DNA from: Limnephilus marmoratus
Lineage: Eukaryota; Arthropoda; Insecta; Trichoptera; Limnephilidae
Length of the DNA stretch: 64,000 nucleotides
Assembly: GCA_917880885.1 (NCBI GenBank)
Contig: OU862913.1
Span: 28,777,286 to 28,841,285, forward strand
Reading direction: 5' to 3'
Shown: one piece after another, positions 10,755 to 19,881 of the stretch
Position numbering within the stretch: position 1 is the stretch's first letter
Layout: each line of letters begins with the position of its first letter
Notes under the pieces: generated by a model
The model's database searches: none
Told to the model about the DNA's origin: nothing
The model's input: only the letters and a program-made list of their open reading frames with translations
Translations under genes and position numbers: made by a program

Positions 10755-11430
10755 TAAACGACTTCAAAAAGGAGGAGGTTCTCAATTCGACTGTATTTTT
10801 TTTTTTTTTTTATGTTTGTTACCTCAGAACTTTTTACCGGGTGAACCGATATTGATGATTCTTTATTTATTTAAAAGCTGGTGCTCCCCGTGTGGTCCCA
10901 TTTTAATTTGGTCAAGTTCTGAAAATGGAATCCATGAGAAAAGCAAGTATTAAAATTGCATTAAGTATGTGCGCGACAAATGGACGAATAACTCAATATC
11001 ACGCTAACCGATTTCGATGATTCTTTTTTTATTGGAAAGGGTGTATTTCAAGGGTTGTTTGTTGAGAATTTGGTTAGATTCTGATTATGGAAGCCATGAC
11101 AAAGTAACGGAACTCTTCAATTCTTAGGAGCAAATTAACGATACTCGGCCGGATCTCTTAATTTGATCGTAACGTCGTCATGGTCAAATTATGTCTGCAT
11201 CATACGAGCAGCACGTTTAGTAGGTCTTCCCATATTCAGACAAATTAGTTAGTGTACTTCAGATTCACTAAAAATCAAAAAATAAACAAAAATTTTAACA
11301 AAACAAAAAACGACTTCAAAAAATGCACTAAAAAGTAAAAAAATAATTTCGAATTCTTCTACAACTTAATAATCAGCTTACTTTTTCTACTCATCAATAT
11401 GTAGGTACGATTGTTATTTTTGGAGTCGGT
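10755..11430 (+). repeat. Repeat family B, copy 1 (cgacttcaaaaaggagg block)
   Basis: It starts aacgacttcaaaaaggagg, then ttctcaattcgactgtat and a T-run, and continues through tgtggtcccatttt...gcgcgacaaatggacgaa to a terminal block at 11310-11429 (called T here, cgacttcaaaaaatgcac...ggagtcggtgtc). I recall this opening from many lepidopteran genomes and predicted proteins. The open frame 10708-10953 is the usual spurious translation of it. It is non-coding and its class is uncertain. Confidence 0.75.
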
Positions 11431-11970
11431 GTCCTGATATTGATGATTCTTTTTTTATTTGAAAGCTGGTGCTTCCTGTGTGGTCCCATTTCAATTTGGT
11501 CCAGTTCTGACAATGCAATCAATGAGAAAATCATATAAGTCTTAAATTTACGTCAAGTACGTGCGCGACAAATGGACGAATGACTCAATATCAGGCTCAA
11601 TATGATTCTTTTTTTATTGGAAAGGATGTACTTCAAGGGTAGTTTGATGAGAGTTTGGTTAGGTTCTGATTATGGGATCCATGACAAAGTAACGGAACTC
11701 TCCAATTCTTAAGAGTAAATTAACGATACTCGGCCGAATCTTAATCGAATTAGTTAGTGTACTTCAGATTCACTAAAAATCAAAAAATAAACAAAAATTT
11801 TAACAAAACAAAAAAACGACACCGACTCCAAAAATAACAATCGTACCTACATATTGATGAGTAGAAAAAGTAAGTTGATTATTCAGTTGTAGAAGAATAC
11901 GAAATTATTTTTTTACTTTTTAGTGCATTTTTTGAAGTCGTTTTTAATTTTGTTAAAATTTTTATTTATT
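11431..11970. repeat. Repeat family B, copy 2, lacking its start and ending in an inverted T block
   Basis: The unit body (gatattgatgattcttt...aaacaaaaattttaac) lies in the same orientation as copy 1 but begins partway in. It ends in an inverted T block at 11818-11946 (caccgactccaaaaataac...gaagtcgttttt). With the T block at 11310-11429 this makes a pair of arms of about 120 bp around 388 bp. Confidence 0.75.
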
Positions 11971-12043
11971 TTTTGAAAATTTAACAAATCTGCTAAATAC
12001 CTACGGTTTAACCTTATTATACTGATATGAATAAACATTTTTT

Positions 12044-12080
12044 TAAACGACTTCAAAAAGGAGGAGGTTCTCAATTCGAC

Positions 12081-12133
<53 letters not shown>

Positions 12134-12722
12134 GTTACGCCAGAACTTTTGACTGGGTGAACCGATATTGATGATTCTTTTTTATTTGAAAGCTGATGCT
12201 TCCCGTGTGGTCCCATTTTAATTTGGTTCAGTTCCGACAATAGCATCCATGAGAAAACCATATAAGTCTTAAATTTGCATAAGTATGTGCGCGACAAATG
12301 GACGAATAACTCAATATCACGCCAACCGATTTCGATGATTCTTTTTTTATGGGAAAGGATATACTTCAAGGGTAATTTAATGAGAGTTTGGTTAGGTTCT
12401 GATTATCGGATCCATGACAAATTAACGAAACTCGGCCGAATCTCTTAATTTGACTTTAACGTCGCTATGGTCAAATTATGTCTGTCTCATATGAGCAGTA
12501 CGTTTAGTAGGTTTACCCATATTCAGACAAATTAGTTAGTGTACTTCAGATTCACTAAAAATCAAAAAATAAACAAAAATTTTAACAAAACAAAAAACGA
12601 CTTCAAAAAATGCACTAAAAAGTAAAAAAATAATTTCGTATTCTTCTACAACTTCATAATCAACTTACTTTTTCTAATCATCAATATGTAGGTACGATTG
12701 TTATTTTTGGAGTCGGTGTCAG
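12044..12722 (+). repeat. Repeat family B, copy 3, with long poly-T
   Basis: A full-length unit collinear with copy 1, with a T-run of about 42 bases at 12086-12127 where copy 1 has about 14. It finishes with the T block at 12596-12721. The minus-strand open frame at 12043-12369 with its polylysine tract is this T-run read backwards and is not a gene. Confidence 0.75.
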
Positions 12723-13005
12723 CAAAGGTACCCGGCCCGGCGGGTTCACTTGACAGCTCCCCGCGCCGCCGCGGCTCCGCTCTCGCCTCTCGCCTCGTCA
12801 AGTCGCTTGTGCGATACAAGCACACCTCACCTATAACTATGTATGTAGTTACAAACCTACCTTGACTGACACTGACTCCAAAAGTAACAATCGTACCTAC
12901 ATATTGATGATTAGAAAAAGTAAGTTGATTATGAAGTTGTAGAAGAATACGAAATTATTTTTTTACTTTTTAGTGCATTTTTTGAAGTCGTTTTTTGTTT
13001 TGTTA
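12596..13005. repeat. Fold-back unit: inverted T blocks around a GC-rich loop
   Basis: The T block at 12596-12721 is followed by a GC-rich segment (12723-12866, with ccgcgccgccgcgg) and then a nearly exact inverted T block at 12872-13003. Arms of about 128 bp could form a long hairpin with a loop of about 150 nt. The loop is compositionally unlike everything nearby. Confidence 0.8.
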
Positions 13006-13079
13006 AAATTTTTGTTTATTTTAAATTTAAAATATACGTTTAATCGATAAAAGAACAATCTTTCGAAATCCATTTATAC

Positions 13080-13905
13080 TTTTTGTTTTTTGAAGAGTTT
13101 TATTTAAATGTACATTTGTTACTTAAATTTAATTTTTCCGCGACCGTTTTCGATACAACCGTATCATTCACGAGCAGAATTAAAACTAACTTAAAAATTA
13201 AATGCAAGTACCAAAGATTAATTAGGTGGGAGTAGTGGGAGGGATGATTTTGGGGGGAGGGGGAAAGCGATGGGAGGAGTCAATATTATACGGAAACATG
13301 GTTAGTAAAGGAGATTTGCAAGGCGCTATTATTTTATTCACTAAATTAATTTTAGATTTAATTTTTTTGTTTATTTCGAGCGTTTCTAAAGCGCAAAGAT
13401 TAAAGTATGAGTTTATATTGCAATGTTTAAATTTTGTTTTTTCTTTATTGAAGCTATGGCCTGACTCTACTAAATGATTCGCAAATTCGGAGTAATTATT
13501 ATTTCGTAAACAAAGTTCATGTTCCCTGATTCTAGTTTTTAAATTTCTAGTTGTCATACCTACATACTGTGCGTCACAATCATTACATTCTAAAGTGTAT
13601 ATCCCGTTTTTTTCAAATTTATTAGAAACATCCTTATTATTTATCAATTTTTTTATTTTAGAATTAGTATAGAAAGCTGGAGAAATATGATCTGGTAATA
13701 AACGGGATATTTTTAAGGATAAATCGCCTGTAAAAATGAGTTTTTTATATATTGGGTAGTTACCAGGTTTGCTCATATTATTACCACTGTAAATGTACTT
13801 TTTTGTTAACAAATTTGCTTGTTTCTTATTAACTAAGCGGTCAATTATTTCAGGTTTAACGAACCATTTATTTAACGAACGAACGTTTAACGAACCATTC
13901 GAACC
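13080..13905 (-). mobile_element. Penelope-like element, copy 1, 5'-truncated
   Basis: The minus-strand piece carries the GIY-YIG endonuclease frame and about 140 bp of 3' flank ending near tcgcggaaaaatt...ctcttcaaaaaa. The reverse transcriptase that would precede GIY-YIG is absent. A second copy faces it head to head from about 13925. Partial and inverted copies are typical of Penelope-like insertions, which supports the class assignment together with the nuclease. Confidence 0.7.
13222..13905 (-). pseudogene. GIY-YIG endonuclease domain of a Penelope-like element
   Basis: The frame contains the hallmark GIYTLEC, then DCDAQYVGMTTRNLKTRIREH (GIY, then YVG with the catalytic arginine in the K/R-T-R-I-R-EH helix) and a downstream FANHLVESGH motif, the usual order in Penelope-like polyproteins. 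The upstream part (FVKPEIIDRLVNKKQ) is probably the linker between reverse transcriptase and nuclease. The open frame extends to 13959, but its first 18 or so codons come from the spacer between the two copies. Without the reverse transcriptase it is not functional. A GIY-YIG domain attached to another retroelement is the alternative. Confidence 0.75.
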
Positions 13906-14093
13906 ATTTATTGAATAAACCAACACACAATTGTGACGCACAGTATGTAGGTATGACAACTAGAAATTTAAAAACTAGAATCAGGGAACATGAACTTTGT
14001 TTACGAAATAATAATTACTCCGAATTTGCGAATCATTTAATAGAGTCAGGTCATACCTTCAATAAAGAAAAAACAAAATTTAAACATTGCAAT

Positions 14094-14595
14094 ATTTTTT
14101 TTTTAATATTTTTTTTTTTATTGTAATATAAAAAAATATGAGTTACATAATATACACATATATTTTACAAAATATTAAATTAGAGGTCGTTTCTGGTCAT
14201 GTATACCTTATCAGAAAAGAGGGGCCCTTGTGCCTGATAAGGGAGCCACGATTCTTACTTGAGTTGTAAGTTACAATCTGTTTTGTATAAAATGTTTACT
14301 TTTTATTGTAAGTTTTTTTTGAAAAATTGTTTTATTTTATTTATTTGTTCTGATTGGTTGATGATGCAGCGCAATTCAGAAGGGAGGTTATTATAGTTTT
14401 TTATGGCTTGGAAAATATAATGATTTTGCATTTGAGTTGTTTTAAAATTAGGTGTTATAAATTGGTTTCCGTTTCTCATTAGTTTGTAAAATTCTTGATA
14501 TTCTGTGTTATTTTTTTCTTTGCACATTTTTATAATGGAAGCTTGTTTGAAAATTTCATCAACATTTGGTACTGGAAACAATTAAACTCATACTT
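14094..14595 (-). mobile_element. LINE 3'-end fragment (CR1/Jockey type) inside the Penelope copy
   Basis: On the minus strand it reads from the last part of ORF2 (14581-14303: EIFKQASIIKMCKE, QNHYIFQAIKNYNNLPSELR), through a 3' UTR with a 9-bp stem hairpin (14206-14242), to an A-rich tail (plus-strand T-runs at 14094-14120). It is a typical 5'-truncated insertion. The motif aaactcatacttta occurs on both sides of its 5' junction (14585 and 14615), suggesting local duplication there. Confidence 0.75.
14206..14242 (-). other. LINE 3' UTR stem-loop
   Basis: Plus-strand ccttatcag (14206-14214) is the exact complement of ctgataagg (14234-14242), with a 19-nt loop. In the LINE's own sense the loop starts gcacaagggcccct. 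A LINE on the minus strand at 33.4 kb has the same loop start on a different stem. It lies about 90 nt before the A-tail. Confidence 0.7.
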
Positions 14596-15049
14596 TATAT
14601 CATAAACAAATTATATAAACTCATACTTTAATCTTTGCGCTTTAGAAACGCTCGAAATAAACAAAAAAATTAAATCTAAAATTAATTTAGTGAATAAAAT
14701 AATAGCGCCTTGCAAATCTCCTTTACTAACCATGTTTCCGTATAATATTGACTCCTCCCACCGCTTTCCCCCTCCCCCCAAAATCATCCCTCCCACTACT
14801 CCCACCTAATTAATCTTTGGTACTTGCATTTAATTTTTAAGTTAGTTTTAATTCTGCTCGTGAATGATACGGTTGTATCGAAACCGGTCGCGGAAAAATT
14901 AAATTTAAGTAACAAATGTACATTTAAATAAAACTCTTCAAAAAATAAAATGTCTAGAAATTGTTACATAGTTAATGCCCAAGAAATACAAAAAATCGAT
15001 TTATACTTTTTCGTAAAAAAAAGTCAATACGATTAGAATTTTATTTAAA

Positions 15050-16155
15050 AACTAGCTGACCCGACGAACTTCGTACCGCCTCAGAATCAATAGCTGTTGA
15101 ATTAAATTCAGTTTTTTTTTAAAGTTAAAAATTACGCAATGAAGCAATTATCAATGCGCAACTGTCCGTGTTTTGTTTTTGTCATTATCAGAGATAACGT
15201 TGTGTACGGATTTATATTTTTGTGATTTTCTTATTTTTACAATTACTTACGGGAATTCGGGAGGCGGATACGGATGCCGCGGCCCGGGAACCATTTATTG
15301 AATAACCAACACCTCTGCCATAGATCACCCCAAATGGTTCGCTACGTTTGGTAATTTAGCAGGGGTGCCCGGGTTCATGAGGTGACTTATGTCCGGGTCT
15401 TGGCAGTTGATGCGCCTGCCCACCTGCTGCATGGCGGGCCGGACCGAGAGAGACTGGTTAGGGAGGCCTTTTGACCTTTCCAGCCGGACTCTCTCGACCC
15501 ATTGCCTTGCACCACAGTTGGAGGGATAGATTCATACGTCCGTCACTCCCGGACACACTGACCCCCAGATTCCTACCCACCCCTCATGCCTTTTTCCTTC
15601 CCAGAACTTTTTATCCTCCCCATTCCTTAAAAAGATCCTCCACACAGCATCCCTTAAGATGACACAGGTCCTGAGAGAAATTATTTTCCTCAGGGCCTCC
15701 TGTGTGGAGCTTATGTAAAAAAATGCGTTTCATTTCAGAGATTTATTATAATTATGGTATTTTTCCTTTGGAGGTGTGCAGACATACGTTCACCATTTGT
15801 CTCATTTTCGACTATTGACATTGAGTGTGCAAGAAAGAAGGGCAGAATTATATGATTAAAAACATGCACATGCACAGTTCAATATTATACCCCTTCTGAA
15901 TTCACGAAAACTCCAATACTAACACAATATTGCTGCAGTTCTTTCAAAATAGGAGAATTCGTTCCATACAAAATGTATGGGGAAAATATTTTTCTTTATA
16001 ACTATTTATTTCGTTAACTTTTGTGATGTTTTAATAGATATTATCCTATCCGGGGCGGAGACAAATCCAACAAATCAAAGATCATAAAAATCAGCCCAGC
16101 CGTTCTCGAATTATAAATAGTGTAACTAACCCGAATTTGTTTTATATATTAAGAT
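15050..16155 (+). mobile_element. Family A interspersed element, copy with inserted LINE remnant
   Basis: It starts actagctgacccgacgaac, then ttcgtaccgcctcagaatc, and ends ccgttctcgaattataaatag...ttatatattaag. It is collinear with the copy at 24595-28654 and shares pieces with 39241-39801 (ttctttcaaaataggagaattcg, catacaaaatgtatgggg). The end phrase resembles 3' ends of RTE-like LINEs. It is non-coding and probably a non-autonomous or truncated LINE family. The interval 15258-15724 is an insertion. Confidence 0.7.
15258..15724 (+). mobile_element. LINE reduced to 5' and 3' ends (internal deletion derivative)
   Basis: The first part matches the 5' region of the LINE at 51970-52530 (gggaaccatttattg, accaacacctctgccat, ggttcgctacgtttggt, cagccggactctc, catacgtccgtcactcc). 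After ccccattcctt it switches to a segment absent from that LINE, with ctccacacagcatccctta, aggtcctgagagaaatt and a short A-tail. This looks like a 5' UTR joined to a 3' UTR with all coding sequence lost. The homologous family A copy at 24730 lacks it, giving an exact empty site with no clear target duplication. Confidence 0.7.
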
Positions 16156-17860
16156 GACATAATTCCGGATATGTCTTGTTATTCCCTCTTAACACTCTGT
16201 ATTTATTTAAACTGTATTTATTTACTCCGTATTTTTAACGTTTTGAAAAGCTTTATTTAGTTCCTAGATTGGCCCGTCCTTATCTTTAATTTTTTTTTTA
16301 ATATTTGTTTTAAATTATTTGATTATTTGTTTGCCTTACTTTTCTTTATTTGATTCTGTAAATTCCTAGATTTGTTCAAACCGTCTTTAGATCTACAATA
16401 TTTTTTAAAAATAAAAAAATGTTTATAGAATCGGTGACATTTCCGGGTACCCGATTCTGCCCCAAAAACCATACCCGGTCATGCCCCATGTTCCATTTTT
16501 CACATAACGAGTCGACTCTTTGAATTTTTAGGTTGGAATTACGGAATAGGATGCATACGTAATTTTAAAAATCACCAATCTACCTGAACCCCTCAGGCCT
16601 AGAGCATATTTTGTCAGATGGTCACATTATTTCCGCTTCGCAATAAAATCCAAATTTACGAAAGTACCTATGTGAAAATTAAAACAGTTTTCTAAAGTTG
16701 ATTAACGTCGATTTAAATTTTATAAATAGTATTTAAGATATAAGTTTTAAGGCAAACATAAGAGTTTTAAAAATAGCTCACCTTACGTTTATCTGACTAA
16801 AATTAAACTACGAAGTACCGCATAAAGAGGAGACCGATTATACTATCTCAATCTCTCGCAGGCTTAATCTTACAGATGTATGTGTTTGTCTTTTTTTAGT
16901 GTCGCTGTTCTTCGTTTCATCGAGCTTCAAATCACAATGGTGATAAAAATAGTTTTCACTTAAAAAAAAATTAAAGATACATAAAAATTAAAATATAATA
17001 AATTGATTACAGTGAAAACATCTACTGGTTTTGTGAAGGAACGCCAAAATGAGAGGTTGTCCAGGCGAAGTTTGGGTCTGGGCCGGCCCTGACTAAAGGT
17101 ATAGGTGTCGCCGAATGAAAAAAGATAACATACTTATTTATGGAAGTGCATAAAAATTGGAAATAAAATAATTTTCAATCGAGTTATTGAGTTCATAAAT
17201 ACAATCCATTGCATCAGTTAGTAAAAAGGACTTACCGGACGACGCACGGGACGTTGATGATTCTTGATTGATACGGAGCAAAGTCAATCACTTTAGTTTA
17301 TTAATTGTTATTTTGAAAACTTAAATATTATTAAAACTTAACACTGGGAATACACACGGCAGGTAACTAATTGTGAGTGTTTGTTTGAAATTAGTTTTGC
17401 ACACAACAAGATATCTAACAGCTCACTAATTTATCAAGTCACTAATTTATCCACAGAAAACTGAAGAAATTTTAAACACAGCAGGTGTTTTAACAAGGAT
17501 GAACTTGATAATAAGAAATATATTCAGGTGTTCGTGGTATCAATAGTCTGTTACGAGCTTATCAGAATTTCCATCAACCACACCTAGTTACTTATCACTT
17601 TTTTATCAGTTCCAAAGATAAATACCAAGAAGAAAACAACTCAAGTACCTAATTAACTATTTAGTAGCATTATTATCAATATTCGACCGATTTATCAAAG
17701 TTCAAAATTTTTCTTGGGCCGCAAAGAAACGTACTTACAACTAAAGAGAAATATGGTTTTTACCAAACTGTTGGTGTCGCTGTCGCTGTTAGTCCCCCGA
17801 ACACTGAGCGAAAGGCGTCACTGCACCTCAAGCTGTTAATATTATTTACATAGTATAAAA
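16156..17860. other. Non-coding stretch with one diverged repeat
   Basis: Positions 16630-16985 hold the second copy of the repeat seen at 4605-4925. The rest is AT-rich with no terminal repeats or coding frame I can support. The phrase ggtgtcgctgtcgctgttag at 17773 contains a short doublet only. Confidence 0.4.
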
Positions 17861-17864
17861 AAAG

Positions 17865-18060
17865 TCGCTCCCGCTGTCTGTACGCTTTCTATCATTTAAA
17901 CTACGCAACGGATTTTTATGTGGTTTTCACCAATAGATAGAGTGATTCAAGATAAAGGTTTAAGTGTATAATTTGTAAAGGTTTTGTGTAAATTGCTTGA
18001 AATGTATAATATATAAAGGCAGCGGGCTGGCAAGGGGCAGCGGGCAGCGGGCAGCAGGCG
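17865..18060. repeat. Lepidopteran-type repeat end with ggcagcg tract
   Basis: The phrases cgctgtctgtacgctttct, aaactacgcaacggattttt and tagatagagtgattcaag match a dispersed repeat I recall from moth and butterfly genomes. It ends in a short tandem run of gggcagc units at 18019-18059. No coding sequence. Confidence 0.55.
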
Positions 18061-18239
18061 GTGTTATGGATTTGATATGTATGCAAATTAGAGCAATAAT
18101 TGTTGGGTAATGGCGTTGTCAGTAGATGGCGTTGTGTTTTTTTAGTCTGTTAGTACTAAATAAAATCCAGGTTTTGTTTTCCCCATTTTTCGCCTCCAAA
18201 ACTTGACCAATAAGATCTTTTTAACTAACTCACTAACCG

Positions 18240-19466
18240 TCACGCCGTTTCCCCGCAGGGGTAGGCAGAGAGGATGGACCGCCAAACAACTCGGTCTTGG
18301 CACACACTCTTTGCCTCACTTACATTCATACATCGTTTCATACATACTCTTCTATTTTTCTGACTTTTGACATGGCCCGACTCAAGTATCTGATTCACTT
18401 GATCGTGCCATGTCTTCCTCGGGCGTCCCCGACTTCTTCTTCCATTCACATTTGTGTCAATATTCTTCTCACGCTATTTTCTTCTTTCATTCGCTCTACA
18501 TGCTCAAACCATCTGAGGTTCCCTTTCTTAATCTTACCATTATACATTAGCCTTACATTCTTTGCGGATATCCACGTTGCTAACACGATCATACATGGTT
18601 TAACCACACATTCGCCTCCGGGATCTCATTTCAACAGCATTTAGATTACTTTCATCCTTCCTCTGCCAGTTTCATGCCTTACTGCCATACATCAGGGTAG
18701 GTACCAGGACTCGTTCGACTCCAGGACGTTTGTGGACCGTTAGCTTTGCTTCTTTTGACAGTTTTTTATTAGCGCAAACGGCATTCAGTCCTCCATTAAC
18801 GGAGTTACTTGCATTTACCCTTGCAATATCTCTTTCAGCCTTTCCATCTCTCGTAAACATACTACCCATTCATCACATCATTCACAACTATATTGCACAC
18901 TTTTTTTGTACTCTCTCTTTCAAACACCATGACTTTAGACTTTCTTACATTCATCATTAACTCATTCTTCATACACACTTCGTTCATCCTAGACACGAGA
19001 GACTGTAGATCTTCCATAGTATTAGAAATCAGCACCGCATAGCAGCATATAACAGGCAACATACTTTCAGATCATTCAATTTTGCGCCCGATTCCATCTC
19101 TTTCAATTCTTGCATACAATTATTAATGTACACATTGAATAACCATGGTGACATTACGCAGCCTTGCTTAACACCTTTTGTGATGTAAGACCATTCAGTA
19201 AAACCACCGTTCACCCTAACACATACAACGCTTCCCTCGTACAGAGACGCACCTTGGATAACACCTTCCATATCTTTTTCCTGTCGACTTGGTCGAATGC
19301 TTTTTGTAGATCTATAAAGGCACAGAAGAGTTTCTGGTTTTTTTACCAGAAACTTCTCAGTGAGCGTACGCAAGGAGAAAATCGGCTCCATGCATCCCCT
19401 TCCACTCATAAAAGCACCTTGCACATCCTTTCTTTCCATTCTTACCCTTTCAATCTTTTTTGCCAA
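18240..19466 (-). pseudogene. RTE-type LINE reverse transcriptase remnant
   Basis: Four minus-strand frames line up in order with one ORF: 19466-19029 (FMSGRGCMEPIF, GVKQGCVMSPWLFNVYINN: the RT finger and palm), 19062-18862 (MNEVCMKNELMMNVRKSKVMVFE), 18869-18672 (GSMFTRDGKAERDI, LMYGSKA) and 18449-18240 (RRSRGRPRKTWHDQV, DRVVWRSIL). These phrases are typical of the RTE/BovB-type pol C-terminal half. Frameshifts separate them, and the catalytic FADD box has been destroyed in the shift near 19030-19060 (LLYAAM). It is clearly dead. The 5' half with the endonuclease is missing. Confidence 0.8.
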
Positions 19467-19610
19467 CTCTATTGAAAGAAAATACTCTTCGTCTGTACGT
19501 TTTGCTTTTTTTTCAAAACATTTGTCTAGTTTTTATATTGAACGTCTGTTGATGGCGTACAAACTTGTCAATCTAAAAGATTTTTGGGAGGTCCTTACTT
19601 CTTTGAGAAG

Positions 19611-19774
19611 TGTGATGTCTTGGGATCGGGTAGTAATAACATCTGTTAATGTTACAATGTTTATTGGTTGCCAGATTAATATGGAGAGAGCGCTCAATAG
19701 CGGTACATCCCTTTTATACTTCCCATACTCGCTATCTCGCTCTCATGCCGTCACCCTCATACACATACGTCACA
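19611..19774 (-). repeat. 3' LTR of the Mag-clade element
   Basis: Identical to the 5' LTR except for one base (c at about 19640, t at the matching position of the other LTR). On the minus strand it carries the AATAAA signal at 19660-19665, expected to end the transcript. Confidence 0.92.
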
Positions 19775-19881
19775 CCCCCACACTTAAAACCTAATTACAT
19801 ACATTTCTTTATTCACAAATTTATACAAAACAAAATATCTAAATATTTCCATTCCATAGTATATGTAATTATTCTTGTTCT

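Larger units (their letters stand above)
13925..14960 (+). mobile_element. Penelope-like element, copy 2, inverted and interrupted
   Basis: It begins within the nuclease coding region (gacgcacagtatgtaggt) and matches the reverse complement of 13087-13577 closely, including TRNLKTRIREHE and FANHLIESGH. It is interrupted at 14093 by a LINE tail and resumes at about 14598 with the frame end and 3' flank. The missing middle is short, because the uninterrupted copy 1 shows the sequence continuing directly from attgcaat to ataaactcat. Confidence 0.75.

Noticed and set aside
10708..10953. Frame starting MCDFLIYN with KRLQKGGGSQFDC
   Set aside because: This is the usual spurious translation of a widespread lepidopteran repeat; it runs through a T-run.
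12043..12369. Minus-strand frame with a long polylysine stretch
   Set aside because: The lysines come from a T-run of about 42 bases on the plus strand within a repeat.
13226..13477. Glycine-rich frames MGVVGGMILGGGG at 13226 and 14611
   Set aside because: They are antisense to the Penelope-like nuclease end in both copies.
18297..19475. Plus-strand frames opposite the RTE remnant
   Set aside because: They are shadows of the minus-strand LINE coding sequence.
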